Below, piece by piece: positions 54,786 to 63,715 of a DNA stretch of 64,000 nucleotides. Positions within the stretch are counted from its first letter, which is position 1. Every line of letters starts with the position of its first letter. Origin of the DNA: RHLJ01 sp040222455 (GTDB lineage: Bacteria; Bacteroidota; Rhodothermia; Balneolales; Balneolaceae). The translations under genes and the position numbers were made by a program. Location: positions 62,001 to 126,000 of the forward strand of contig JAVKDD010000025.1 of NCBI GenBank assembly GCA_040222455.1, written 5' to 3'. The notes under the pieces were generated by a model that saw nothing but the letters and a program-made list of their open reading frames with translations, searched no databases and was not told the origin of the DNA.

Positions 54786-55713
54786 TCGAAAAGAAAAAGA
54801 CGATGTAAGAAATTCAGAAAAGTTAATTTCTTGGGAATCCAAAAATCTTATTACTATAAATTACATTGATGATACTAAACCAAATAAGAATTCGATTCCA
54901 AAACTCCTGGTGAAACCAATATTAATTCTTCTCTTTTCATGTTTTCTCATTGTACCAGCAATAGCCCAAAACTTTAATTTTCTCCCAAGCACGCCAAGGG
55001 GTATGGTAAATGATTATGCCGACATGCTTACACCAAGTGAAGAACAAAGGCTAGAACAAAAACTAATAAATTACAGAGACACTACAACAAACGTTCTCGC
55101 TATAGCAACCTTAGAAAGTCTTGAGGGAAATTCAGTTGAAGAGGTTGCAACAGAGTTATTTAATAATTGGCGAATGTGGGAAGGTGACCGTTATAATGGA
55201 GTTTTGATCCTTATTTCAGAGGGAGATCGAGCAATAAGGATTGAAGTTGGTTATGGATTGGAAGGGGCGATTCCTGATGTTATGGCCAATAGAATTCTTA
55301 ATGATATTATTTCGCCAAGCTTTAGAAACCAAGACGTTTATGGTGGACTTGATAGAGCAACAAGTGCAATGATTCAGCTGGCTTCAGGAGAATTTGAAGG
55401 AACTCCCGATGGACTAAGCAATAACGATTCTAGCGGTGGTATCCCGATTGATGTGATTATCATTATTGTTGTTATCATTATTTTTATTGTAACTCGGGGT
55501 GGGCGTGGCGGAAAAGGAAACCGCAGAAGAACCTTTGGACCAACTGATGTTATTGAAGTTCTCTTTTGGAGTCAGGTTTTTGGAGGAGGTAAAAACCGAG
55601 GCGGAGGATTTGGCTCAAGTGGCGGATTCGGCTCGGGAGGAGGAGGCTTTGGTGGATTTTCTGGAGGTGGGGGATTTGGCTCAGGTGGCGGCGGCGCTAG
55701 TGGAAGCTGGTAA
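54778..55713 (+). CDS. Membrane-anchored TPM-domain protein with Gly-rich tail
   Basis: The start is taken as the ATG at 54778, preceded by GAGGAAAGGA and overlapping the previous gene by 8 bp. A frame extending to 54730 would make an unlikely N-terminus. The 311-residue protein has a charged N-terminus, then a signal-like segment (KPILILLFSCFLIVPAIA) near residue 45. The TPM domain includes NDYADMLTPSEEQRLE and GYGLEGAIPD. A C-terminal membrane helix (about 225-245, IDVIIIIVVIIIFIV) and a Gly/Ser/Phe-rich tail follow. The unusually long N-terminus before the signal could hold the true start further in. Confidence 0.85.
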   Translation: MLNRKEKDDVRNSEKLISWESKNLITINYIDDTKPNKNSIPKLLVKPILILLFSCFLIVPAIAQNFNFLPSTPRGMVNDYADMLTPSEEQRLEQKLINYRDTTTNVLAIATLESLEGNSVEEVATELFNNWRMWEGDRYNGVLILISEGDRAIRIEVGYGLEGAIPDVMANRILNDIISPSFRNQDVYGGLDRATSAMIQLASGEFEGTPDGLSNNDSSGGIPIDVIIIIVVIIIFIVTRGGRGGKGNRRRTFGPTDVIEVLFWSQVFGGGKNRGGGFGSSGGFGSGGGGFGGFSGGGGFGSGGGGASGSW

Positions 55714-55751
55714 GTCTGTTTAGTTTTTTTTTGATCAGGATATTAGATCAT

Positions 55752-55786
55752 AAAAAAGCCCTGCAGTTAACCAATCCTGCAAGGCT
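55752..55786 (-). terminator. Intrinsic terminator downstream of fadE
   Basis: On the minus strand AAGCCTTGCAG pairs with CTGCAGGGCTT (one G-T wobble) and six T follow. It lies 28 bp after the fadE stop. Confidence 0.8.
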
Positions 55787-55814
55787 TCATTTCACTCACT
55801 AAACCAACAATTAT

Positions 55815-58307
55815 CTAAACGGACTCAGGTACACCTTTAGTAGTAAGTCCTTCACCTTTTGGAGCCATGGGGGTTTCACTCATATATTCATCCAATGTAA
55901 ATTCATCTACCTGGATAGCATCATACCTGGCATCTTCTGCTTTTCTGGCTAAATCGGCTTCTTCTTTAGAAATAATACCTTTTTCTAACGCTGGAGCGAT
56001 TAGGTTTTCCATTGTTGCTTTTGGCAGTTCGCGTTTTTTCATAGCAACATACATTTTCTTATACACAGGGCCAGCTTGAGTAATCAGATTTAACGCATTT
56101 TCATAACGCCCAATTGCTTCGTTTGGATCCTTTGGTATATAGGTTCCACTTGTGATCCGATTTCTTTGCTCACCTATTGTTTGCATAGCCGAAGCAACTT
56201 TATGTCCGAGATAATCGGAAGGATAGGTTCCTATTGGATTCACTCTTGACCATACACCTGCTAACCTAAACGCCCATGTTAACCCAGGTACTTGAATTTC
56301 TTTCAAGATTCCTTCGAACGCTTGTTGAATTCTAAAGAAGATATAATCCATCGCCCACTTGAAATAAGCTTCGTCTTCTTTTCGTCTTCCTTCTGCTTCA
56401 AATCTACGAAGCGTAGCTGCAGCCAGATACATGTGGCTGAGTACATCGGCATAGCGACCAGCAATTTTCTCCTTCATTTTGAGGGCTCCACCATAAGAAC
56501 CGAGCGCAATATCAGCAAAAAAAGCAAACGAGGCCGAAGTCCAGGCTAATTTCTTAAAATATCTAGATGCTGGACCGCTAACTGGAGAACCAGCTAATCG
56601 TCCCCGGGTTATACTTAACATAAAAGCTCTGGCTTTATTTCGGGCAACGTGACCAATATGTGCCCAGAAATTATCATCAAACCCTTTAGCGTCTTTTTCT
56701 GTTAGCGCTTTAATCTCGTTTAGAGCATAAGGGTGACAACGAATTGCACCTTGACCAAAGATCATTAACGTTCTGGTTAGAATATTTGCTCCCTCAACTG
56801 TTATGGCAATTGGAAGTGATACATAACCGTTTGCGAAAATATTTCTTGGTCCACGAGATATCCCTGCTCCTCCGACAATATCCATTGAATCATTAATAAT
56901 TTCTCTCATCAATTCTGTAAAGTTATACTTGGCTATTGCTGTAACAACAGCAGGTTTTGCGCCCGAGTCTAACCCACCAGTAGTGTAACGGCGTGCAGCT
57001 TCCATAAAGTAAGTATAGCCACCAATCCTTGCCATTGGCTCTTCAATTCCTTCAAATTTTCCAATATTCAACCCAAATTGTTTTCTAATCATGGCATAAG
57101 CACCAACAACTCTGGTCGCCATTTTTGCCCCACCTAAGCTTTGAGCAGGAAGCGAAATACCTCGACCAACCGCTAGAGATTCCATTAGCATTCTCCAACC
57201 ATTTCCAGCACCTTCTTTTCCACCTATAATCGCATCAATTGGAACAATTACATCATGCCCATGTGTAGGACAATTGTAGAATGGAACCCCTAAAGGATCA
57301 TGGCGTTTACCTAACTCTACACCTTTAGTATCAGATGGAATCAACGCACAGGTAATTCCTAAATCCTCTCCTTTACCTAATAAATTTTCAGGATCACGTA
57401 GTTTAAATGCCATTCCCAACACTGTAGAAATCGCCGCAAGAGTAATATATCGTTTATTCCAGTTCAACTTTAGATATAACTCCCCATCTTTACCTTTAAA
57501 AACTTCGCCATGTGAAGTCATTCCTCCTGCATCAGATCCAGCATTAGGTTCGGTGAGTGCAAAACAAGGCATTTCAACACCTGCTGCCAGTCGAGGAAGG
57601 TAATACTCTTTTTGTTTCTCGGTTCCATAATGAATAAGCAATTCTGCTGGACCTAAAGAATTTGGAACCATTACTGTAGTAGCTAGAGGACCGCATCTAG
57701 AACCCAATTTTGCTACAATCGCACTATGTGCAGTAGCTGAAAATTCATGTCCACCAAACTTTTTCGGTACAATCAGGCCAAAGAATCCTTCCTTGCGCAT
57801 ATATTCCCAGGCATCCTCATTAAAGTCTTTTTTAACAAATACATCCCAATCATTAACCATTCCGCAAAGCGCTTCCACCTGATTGTCTAAAAAATCTTGC
57901 TCATCTTTTGTCAACTCAGGATACGGTTCATTCAATATTCTTTTGAAATCTGGCTTACCTGAAAAAAGCTCTCCTTCAACCCAAACAGTTCCGGCATCAA
58001 TTGCTGTTTGTTCTGTCTCTGAAATTGTGGGTAAGAAGTTTAATGCATCTAGTAACTTCATGATAGGTGCACTAAGTACATTTCTTCTAATGGGTTTTAC
58101 GTTAAAAAGAATCACAAAAACGGTATAGGTAAGTATCAACCAATTTGGAGCAGAAAGTCCCGCTAACCCTAGATATCCTGCAATTGCCCATAACCAAAGT
58201 GCGGCACCTGTGTACGCAAATCCAATAACCAAAATAAATGCTACTGCTATCGAAGCCCATACGGGCACCTCATATAAATATCCAAATAACTCTATTAATG
58301 TTTCCAT
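55815..58307 (-). CDS. fadE: Acyl-CoA dehydrogenase, FadE type
   Basis: FadE is the FAD-dependent first enzyme of fatty acid beta-oxidation. The 830-residue protein is FadE-like in length. It has an N-terminal hydrophobic region (about 1-75, three membrane segments), a dehydrogenase core with WEYMRKEGFFGLIVPKKFGG near residue 168, PCFALTEPNAGSDAGG, and FANGYVSLPIAITVEGANIL. The unusual C-terminal third is the part that distinguishes FadE from short acyl-CoA dehydrogenases. The gene follows tetR by 11 bp on the same strand. Confidence 0.93.
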   Translation of the reverse strand: METLIELFGYLYEVPVWASIAVAFILVIGFAYTGAALWLWAIAGYLGLAGLSAPNWLILTYTVFVILFNVKPIRRNVLSAPIMKLLDALNFLPTISETEQTAIDAGTVWVEGELFSGKPDFKRILNEPYPELTKDEQDFLDNQVEALCGMVNDWDVFVKKDFNEDAWEYMRKEGFFGLIVPKKFGGHEFSATAHSAIVAKLGSRCGPLATTVMVPNSLGPAELLIHYGTEKQKEYYLPRLAAGVEMPCFALTEPNAGSDAGGMTSHGEVFKGKDGELYLKLNWNKRYITLAAISTVLGMAFKLRDPENLLGKGEDLGITCALIPSDTKGVELGKRHDPLGVPFYNCPTHGHDVIVPIDAIIGGKEGAGNGWRMLMESLAVGRGISLPAQSLGGAKMATRVVGAYAMIRKQFGLNIGKFEGIEEPMARIGGYTYFMEAARRYTTGGLDSGAKPAVVTAIAKYNFTELMREIINDSMDIVGGAGISRGPRNIFANGYVSLPIAITVEGANILTRTLMIFGQGAIRCHPYALNEIKALTEKDAKGFDDNFWAHIGHVARNKARAFMLSITRGRLAGSPVSGPASRYFKKLAWTSASFAFFADIALGSYGGALKMKEKIAGRYADVLSHMYLAAATLRRFEAEGRRKEDEAYFKWAMDYIFFRIQQAFEGILKEIQVPGLTWAFRLAGVWSRVNPIGTYPSDYLGHKVASAMQTIGEQRNRITSGTYIPKDPNEAIGRYENALNLITQAGPVYKKMYVAMKKRELPKATMENLIAPALEKGIISKEEADLARKAEDARYDAIQVDEFTLDEYMSETPMAPKGEGLTTKGVPESV

Positions 58308-58318
58308 AATTTTTTCCT

Positions 58319-58921
58319 TTATGATGTTGTAATCCTACTGAGAAATCCCTGAACGATATGCTCAATAGATTCTTCAATAAATTTTTCTCTATTTATTCTA
58401 CTATCTAACCGTTGATTAAGAACGACTGAAATTACTCCGTGTAACTGAGCCCAAATTGAATACGCTGCAATCATTGGCTCATCCAATTCCATCAATCCCT
58501 CTTCAACTCCTTGATTTATTACACTTTCCAATAATGCATATCCTCGCCGTGCTTTCCGAAACTTTTCTTTGGGATAACGACTCATTTTACTGGATTGCAC
58601 CATATAAATAACCTGATATTTCTCAGGATTATTAAAAGCGAAATCTACATGTGAACGAATTATCGCTTCAAATTTATCAATAGTTGAATACTGCCTTGCT
58701 GCTCCTTTCTCAATCGATACGCTTAATTCTTCTACCGACTCTTCAATTAAGGTATGTACAAGGTGATCTTTATTTTCAAAATATAGATAAATACTTGTAG
58801 CAGATGCTCCAACTTCTTTAGCAATCTTTCGCATCGAAAGAGATGAATACCCTTCCGTAAACAAGAGATGCCGGCTTGTATCAAGTATCTTTTCTCTAAG
58901 TGAGATATCTTTTTTACTCAT
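58319..58921 (-). CDS. TetR/AcrR family regulator
   Basis: The 200-residue protein has an N-terminal TetR HTH (about 8-55, SMRKIAKEVGASATSIYLYF) and a helical ligand domain. It is co-directional with fadE, 11 bp upstream, so it probably controls fatty acid degradation in response to acyl-CoA. A near-palindrome just upstream of its start (58937-58951) is a candidate operator. Confidence 0.92.
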   Translation of the reverse strand: MSKKDISLREKILDTSRHLLFTEGYSSLSMRKIAKEVGASATSIYLYFENKDHLVHTLIEESVEELSVSIEKGAARQYSTIDKFEAIIRSHVDFAFNNPEKYQVIYMVQSSKMSRYPKEKFRKARRGYALLESVINQGVEEGLMELDEPMIAAYSIWAQLHGVISVVLNQRLDSRINREKFIEESIEHIVQGFLSRITTS

Positions 58922-58936
58922 TCATTAAGTCTTCAG

Positions 58937-58951
58937 GTTAACAGTGTTAAC
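58937..58951. promoter_or_regulatory. Candidate TetR operator upstream of tetR-fadE
   Basis: GTTAACAGTGTTAAC is two GTTAAC hexamers separated by AGT, 16 bp before the tetR start codon. It is nearly palindromic and sits where a TetR-family autoregulator would bind. A further GTTAA lies at 58970-ish, adding possible half-sites. Confidence 0.5.
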
Positions 58952-59058
58952 TTTACGAAGTTAATCAATCTTAAAGGAAAATCAAGAGCGAATTTTTTTA
59001 CAAAAACTCTCTGCTACAATTATTTCATTTAGTAAAGTTTCATTCTAGGTACAAAGTC

Positions 59059-60006
59059 ATGAGAACATATTATTCACAATTAACTTTATTTTGCGCCATT
59101 TTATTTAACCTCCTCACTTTTAGTAAAGCGGAGTCTCATCCTTGGGGAGGTTTAGTTCTTGATAATGATGGCAATATTTATTTCACATTTATTTGCCCTT
59201 TCGTTGATGATGATCATTACGCATGTGTGTGGAAAATCGATTCTAACAATAACCCAAATGAGGTTTTAAAAGCTAGTCAATCGCCCAGTGATATCATTCT
59301 AAAGAGAACTCTTGATAGGACTATTTTTGCGGCCGAAAGAAATGGAAGTAACCCTAATTATGTAAACAGTCTTTGGAAAATTAATGAAGAAGAAACCAAT
59401 CTTATAATAGAGCCAAGCACAAACCAAAACCTTTTCCATATTCAAACTTATGCTGTTACCACTGAAGGAATTATTTATTTTGCCAAGGATCATAAATTGT
59501 TCAAAAGAGACGCCAATAAGACAATTTCAGAAATTGAATTGGAAGACAAAATTGGTCGTATACAACTTTTAGAAATAGGCCCTTCAAATAGCTTATATAT
59601 TTTTAGTGAGAACAATCTATATAAAAGGGTTAACAACACCATTGACCTTATTGCTGAAGGATTAAGAGAAGAAAACCCTGAGAATGTACCGTTTCAGGGA
59701 GCAAATATAATGTTCGACATGGCGGTTGACGAAAATGGAAATGTTTACTTTGCCTATTATGGAAACAGAAAAGTTCTTAGAGTGTCTCATTCGGGTTCAG
59801 TCACAGAAATTCTAACCTCTAAAGCTCCATGGTCTCCGCATGGTGTTGATATATTGAATGATGAAATTTATGTACTTGAATCCACTCTTGGAGATGGTAA
59901 GTGGTGGGAGTTTTGGAAAAGAAATGATAATGAAATTATTCCTCGAATCCGGAAAGTCTCTACATCTGGAAAAATAAGTGAGGTCTTTAATTTTTCCTCG
60001 AATTAA
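59059..60006 (+). CDS. Exported beta-propeller-like protein of unknown function
   Basis: The 315-residue protein has an N-terminal signal peptide (about 1-26, YYSQLTLFCAILFNLLTF) and repeated segments of propeller type such as GLVLDNDGNIYFTF and MAVDENGNVYFAYYG, resembling SMP-30/NHL proteins. No catalytic residues are evident. It ends 4 bp inside the convergent trmB. Its neighbours give no hint of a role; it is most simply an extracytoplasmic binding protein. Confidence 0.65.
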   Translation: MRTYYSQLTLFCAILFNLLTFSKAESHPWGGLVLDNDGNIYFTFICPFVDDDHYACVWKIDSNNNPNEVLKASQSPSDIILKRTLDRTIFAAERNGSNPNYVNSLWKINEEETNLIIEPSTNQNLFHIQTYAVTTEGIIYFAKDHKLFKRDANKTISEIELEDKIGRIQLLEIGPSNSLYIFSENNLYKRVNNTIDLIAEGLREENPENVPFQGANIMFDMAVDENGNVYFAYYGNRKVLRVSHSGSVTEILTSKAPWSPHGVDILNDEIYVLESTLGDGKWWEFWKRNDNEIIPRIRKVSTSGKISEVFNFSSN

Positions 60007-60659
60007 TCTAAGGAAAAGGATATAAATTGAATTGTACGACCTTTTTTTAGATGTAATCCTTCATAATAAGTCTGGATCGAAAGCACTGGATCGTTTGGGC
60101 ACACTTTGTAAACGTCCACAATATCACGGTGAATTGTCAACTTATTTTCTTGAATAACTTCCTTCGTAAATTCATACAATTCTGAGCTATCGGTCTTTAA
60201 ATTGATGGTAGCTCCAGACTTTAGCAATGGTTTATAAAGTTCTAAGAATTTAGGTGAAGTAAGCTTTTTTCTATCTTTTTTGAGCTGTGGGTCAGGAAAG
60301 ATAATCCAAATCTCATCCACTTCGTCTTCTGAAAAAAATTGGTCCAAATGATCAATGTAAGCTCTGAAAAAACGGATATTTTGGAGCCCTTCTTTTTTCG
60401 CTTTTGTTGCACCAACCCACATCCGATTTCCTTTTATATCAAAACCAATAAAGTTCTTTTGAGGATACAATCTCCCTAAACCAACAGAATATTCTCCTTT
60501 ACCACAAGCAAGTTCGAGAACAACAGGATTCTCGTTTCGAAAGATTTCTTTATTCCAAGTACCTTTTGGGAATGGGTTTTTGCTATTGTAATCAGTCCAT
60601 TCAAACACATTTTCAAGTGTTTGAATTTCCTGCATCCTTTTCTCCTTAATTTTAGGCAT
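60003..60659 (-). CDS. trmB: tRNA (guanine-N7-)-methyltransferase
   Basis: TrmB methylates G46 of tRNA with SAM. The 218-residue protein has the SAM motif VVLELACGKGEYSVGLG (about 48-64) and NFIGFDIKGNRMW. The family motif IIFPDPQLKKDRKKL replaces the usual PDPWPKKRH (a known variation). An internal ATG at residue 9 is possible. It begins 3 bp after pdxH, so trmB is the last gene of a redoxin-pdxH-trmB operon. Confidence 0.92.
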   Translation of the reverse strand: MPKIKEKRMQEIQTLENVFEWTDYNSKNPFPKGTWNKEIFRNENPVVLELACGKGEYSVGLGRLYPQKNFIGFDIKGNRMWVGATKAKKEGLQNIRFFRAYIDHLDQFFSEDEVDEIWIIFPDPQLKKDRKKLTSPKFLELYKPLLKSGATINLKTDSSELYEFTKEVIQENKLTIHRDIVDVYKVCPNDPVLSIQTYYEGLHLKKGRTIQFISFSLD

Positions 60660-60662
60660 TTT

Positions 60663-61307
60663 TTAAGGTGAAAGTCTTTGAATCTTCCAATCTACTGCTT
60701 CTCTTTTGTAGGTAATACGATCATGAAGTCGGCTTCTTCTGCCTTGCCAAAACTCGAAATAAGTTGGCTTTATTAAATATCCACCCCATGTGTCAGGCAT
60801 TGGAACTTTTCCCTCTGGATATTTTTCTGACAAAGCCTTGAATTTTTGATCTAAATATTCTCTGCTTTCAACTACTTCACTTTGATTAGATGCCAATGCA
60901 CCAATCTGGCTCATATAAGGTCTGCTTTTGAAATAATGCTCACTTTCTCTTTTTGAAAGTTTTTCAGCCAAACCCTCAATTTGAACCTGTCTTTCTAACT
61001 CCATCCAAAAAAAACATACCGAGACGTTTGGGTTTGCAGCTATCTCTTCACCCTTTTTACTGGCTTGATTGGTATAAAAAATAAACCCTCTCTCGTCGAA
61101 GCCTTTTAATAATACAATTCTATTGTGCGGCTTATTTAAACTATCAACAGTACTAAGCGTCATCGCGTTAGATTCTTTCACTTCAGATTCAACAGCCTCC
61201 TTAAACCAAATTTCAAATTGGGTGAAAGGATTCTTATCTACATCCGACTCATCGAGTGTATGTTGGCTATATTCTTGTCGTATCAGTTGAAGGTCAATTG
61301 CTTTCAT
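60663..61307 (-). CDS. pdxH: Pyridoxamine 5'-phosphate oxidase
   Basis: PdxH oxidises pyridoxine and pyridoxamine 5'-phosphates to PLP with FMN. The 214-residue protein has the family length. It includes RIVLLKGFDERGFIFYTNQASKK with FMN contacts, VCFFWMELERQVQIEG, and a C-terminal FWQGRRSRLHDRI signature. It is the middle gene of the operon, 2 bp after the redoxin gene. PLP is used by the aminotransferases elsewhere in this window. Confidence 0.95.
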   Translation of the reverse strand: MKAIDLQLIRQEYSQHTLDESDVDKNPFTQFEIWFKEAVESEVKESNAMTLSTVDSLNKPHNRIVLLKGFDERGFIFYTNQASKKGEEIAANPNVSVCFFWMELERQVQIEGLAEKLSKRESEHYFKSRPYMSQIGALASNQSEVVESREYLDQKFKALSEKYPEGKVPMPDTWGGYLIKPTYFEFWQGRRSRLHDRITYKREAVDWKIQRLSP

Positions 61308-61309
61308 TT

Positions 61310-61891
61310 TTATCCAAAATAATCAGGTTCATTATCTAGTTTCCATTTAATGTTGCATCCAATACTTGGAATTTGATTTTCAACAGGCTTTTTTCTAGCT
61401 ATCATTGCTTCAATTGCCTTTTGTAAATCGTCTCCCGTAGCCGCTTTACCGTTTCCTGGACGGCTTTCATCAAATTGCCCGCGGTAGGTCAACTTAGCTT
61501 CGTCATCAAATATATAAAAGTCGGGAGTGCAAGCCGCTCTATAAGCTTTTGCTACTTTTTGGCTTTCATCGTATAAATAAGGGAAAGGATAGTCTTCCTC
61601 TTTCGCTGTTTTTATCATTTCTTCAGGCCCATCCTGCGGATATCTCTCAACATCATTTGAACTTATTGCAATAAAGCCAACTCCTTTTTGGATATAGCTC
61701 TTAGCTATTTGGACCAAAGCACTATTAATATGCTTAACATATGGGCAATGATTACAAATAAATGCAATTACGGTACCTTTAGATCTACTTGAATATTTAT
61801 TAAAATTTAAAATCCCACCAGTTACAATAGGTAGGGTAAAATCAGGAGCTTTTGTTCCAAGCTCAAGCATAGTTGATTCTACTGCAGACAT
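61310..61891 (-). CDS. Thioredoxin-like / AhpC-TSA family protein
   Basis: The 193-residue protein is a redoxin (thioredoxin-fold). It has APDFTLPIVTGG near the start and the active-site pair CNHC at 46-49, followed by PYVKHIN, and the cis-Pro region CTPDFYIF near 117-124. It has no signal peptide. The CNHC pair is typical of a subgroup of AhpC/TSA-like proteins with unknown partner. It begins the redoxin-pdxH-trmB operon. Confidence 0.87.
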   Translation of the reverse strand: MSAVESTMLELGTKAPDFTLPIVTGGILNFNKYSSRSKGTVIAFICNHCPYVKHINSALVQIAKSYIQKGVGFIAISSNDVERYPQDGPEEMIKTAKEEDYPFPYLYDESQKVAKAYRAACTPDFYIFDDEAKLTYRGQFDESRPGNGKAATGDDLQKAIEAMIARKKPVENQIPSIGCNIKWKLDNEPDYFG

Positions 61892-62033
61892 TAATTCCTT
61901 GTTTATTTTTTATAGGTTTGATTTGCCTAAAATTAGCCTTCTAGATGAATATTTAGTGAAAATACAGCTATTAATGAAGAGGTTAAAGCCAGAAACTGAA
62001 CTTTAAAGTGTTTTAAACTTATAAGAAAAAATT

Positions 62034-62116
62034 AAAAAAAAACCCGACACCCCAGAAGAAAATAAATATAGTGGTCATCTATGTTTAAAAAGCTACTCTC
62101 AACTTTGGGTGTCGGG
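62034..62116 (-). terminator. Terminator-like hairpin with a 54-nt loop, 3' of the radical SAM gene
   Basis: On the minus strand CCCGACACCC (62116-62107) pairs perfectly with GGGTGTCGGG (62052-62043), followed by nine T (62042-62034). This has the stem and T-run of an intrinsic terminator, but the loop is about 54 nt and contains a copy of the SusC start region. It is likely the terminator of the radical SAM gene, which ends about 70 bp away. Confidence 0.7.
62062..62103 (+). repeat. 42-bp copy of the SusC leader and start codon
   Basis: The sequence around 62062-62103 matches 27341-27383, the leader, ATG and first codons of the SusC-like gene, with only about five differences including a one-base gap (shared cores GGTCATCTATGTT and AAAAAGCTACTCT). 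The ATG at 62081 opens a frame of just 15 codons. It lies in the loop of the terminator hairpin and carries no gene. Confidence 0.8.
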
Positions 62117-62186
62117 AAGCTACACTAGAAGACGAACGAAAAGAATATTTGTTTCTTACTTTTTGTTAAATAATTGTAAACAAGTT

Positions 62187-63248
62187 TTATTTAAATAGAG
62201 TGAGTTGATCTCCTGAACTCTTTACAAAATGCTCAACTGTTAATGGTTTTCTATGCTTGTTTAAACCCAATCTTTTTGCCTGTATTGCAAATGCGTCTTT
62301 TATTTGTTTTGAAAAATTACCTTCACCTCTCATTCTTTTCCCATAAGACGCTTCATAAAGTTTTCCCCCTCGCATATCAAGTAATCGATTTTTGATTTTT
62401 TCTTTTCTTTCTGGAAAGTGTTGCTGAAGCCACTCAAGGAAAATATCTTTTACTTTATATGGCAAGCGTAAAACAATATAGCTAGCGCTAGTTGCTCCAG
62501 CATCACATGCCGCCCTGAGTATATCAGCACATTCATGATCGGTTAAACCCGGTATAATGGGTGCAACATTAACTCCCACTGGAATACCTGCTTCAGCTAG
62601 CATTTCTATAGCTTTTAATCTTCGATAAGGTCTTGAGGTTCGGGGCTCCATCACTTCTGTCAAACTTTTATCTAGAGACGTAATTGAAAGTGTGACATTC
62701 ACACAGTTATAATCCGCGAGCATTTTTAAATAATCGATATCACGGGTTATCAAAAAATTCTTGGTAATGATACCAACGGGGTTTTTAAAATCGGCTAATA
62801 CTCCTAAACATTTTCGAGTAATTTCCAACTTTCGTTCAATAGGTTGATAAACGTCTGTAATCCCACTCATTGCAATTACTTGTGGCTCCCATTTTGGGGA
62901 AATGAGTGTTTTTTTCAGAAGCTCAGGCGCATCATATTTAACCACGATCTTAGTTTCGAAATCAAGCCCAACGGAAAAGCCCAGATATTCATGAAAAGGT
63001 CGGGCATAACAATAAATACACCCATGTTCACACCCTCTATAAGGATTTAATCCAGCTTCGAAAGGAATATCCGGACTTTTATTAAATGAAATGATATTCT
63101 TGGTGTCATCTTTGAAAAGCTGTGTTTTTTGAGAAGGTTTTTCACCAGATTCTATGTCAAGATCATAATCTAGATAATGCCCTTCAAACCGATTTATGGG
63201 ATTATCTGATGCACCACGACCTTTTTTTGATTTTTGTAACGGGACCAT
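62187..63248 (-). CDS. PA0069-family radical SAM protein
   Basis: The 353-residue protein has the radical SAM signature GCEHGCIYCYARP (CX3CX2C) near residue 73, which coordinates a [4Fe-4S] cluster and SAM. Downstream conserved parts are IAMSGITDVYQPIERKL, GIITKNFLITRD and GVNVAPIIPGLTDHE. The PA0069 family is related to spore photoproduct lyase by layout, but its substrate is not known. The C-terminus ends QLTLFK. It has no close neighbours and a terminator-like hairpin 3'. Confidence 0.9.
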   Translation of the reverse strand: MVPLQKSKKGRGASDNPINRFEGHYLDYDLDIESGEKPSQKTQLFKDDTKNIISFNKSPDIPFEAGLNPYRGCEHGCIYCYARPFHEYLGFSVGLDFETKIVVKYDAPELLKKTLISPKWEPQVIAMSGITDVYQPIERKLEITRKCLGVLADFKNPVGIITKNFLITRDIDYLKMLADYNCVNVTLSITSLDKSLTEVMEPRTSRPYRRLKAIEMLAEAGIPVGVNVAPIIPGLTDHECADILRAACDAGATSASYIVLRLPYKVKDIFLEWLQQHFPERKEKIKNRLLDMRGGKLYEASYGKRMRGEGNFSKQIKDAFAIQAKRLGLNKHRKPLTVEHFVKSSGDQLTLFK

Positions 63249-63313
63249 ATTTGAGAAATTAAATTACACATATATTGTACATATTATTTATCCTCATTTC
63301 AACATCCTTAAAT

Positions 63314-63344
63314 AAAAAAACCTTTCAAAGTGAAAGGTTTTTTT
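63314..63344 (-). terminator. Intrinsic terminator after the amidohydrolase tail
   Basis: CCTTTC/GAAAGG (63321-63326 and 63332-63337) with a 5-nt loop, flanked by A-runs and T-runs, forms a terminator in both directions. It lies 54 bp after the last stop of the amidohydrolase frame, so the transcript covers the tail ORF. Confidence 0.88.
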
Positions 63345-63397
63345 AACTCATATGTCTTTATCTATTCCGAACAAACAATATTTGCAAGCGTAACATC

Positions 63398-63715
63398 TCA
63401 ACAGGATTTTTCACCATTAATATTATTCGACGAAATTATAAATCCTGCATTCTTTTCTGTATAAAAACTCACGGTTGTACTTTCAGCGGAAGAAGCATCA
63501 TAATAAACTACAGTTTTCGAAGTTCCGTCAAAATCATATTCGATGGTATCACCGAGATTATCGTTTCTACCACTTTTCACTTCTAAATCAACTGAAGTAA
63601 AAGTTTCTTCGCGAGACCATGAAATAAAAGAAACTTCTTCACTTGTTCTAAGATCATAATGAGTCCACGTTCCAGTGGTTGCGTCATAATCTGATGTTCC
63701 TTTTCCGATAAACTC
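63398..63715 (-). pseudogene. In-frame tail beyond the amidohydrolase stop codon
   Basis: Directly after the amidohydrolase stop (TAA, 63716-63718) the same frame remains open for 105 codons to a TAG/TGA-type stop at 63398. The translation (about 105 residues) begins EFIGKGTSDYDATTGTW and continues with protein-like composition (many Thr, Ser, Asp, Tyr). There is no ATG before residue 46; the only start is GTG at 63580. This suggests a C-terminal extension separated from the enzyme by one nonsense codon, or an overlapping remnant. Its domain is not recognised. Confidence 0.5.

Noticed and set aside
55499..55723. ORF in another frame over the Gly-rich TPM tail
   Set aside because: It is a by-product of the repetitive glycine codons in the TPM-domain gene.
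62081..62128. A 15-codon leader peptide gene starting at the SusC-like ATG
   Set aside because: The frame is explained by the duplicated SusC start and ends soon after the copy; no downstream gene is on that strand.
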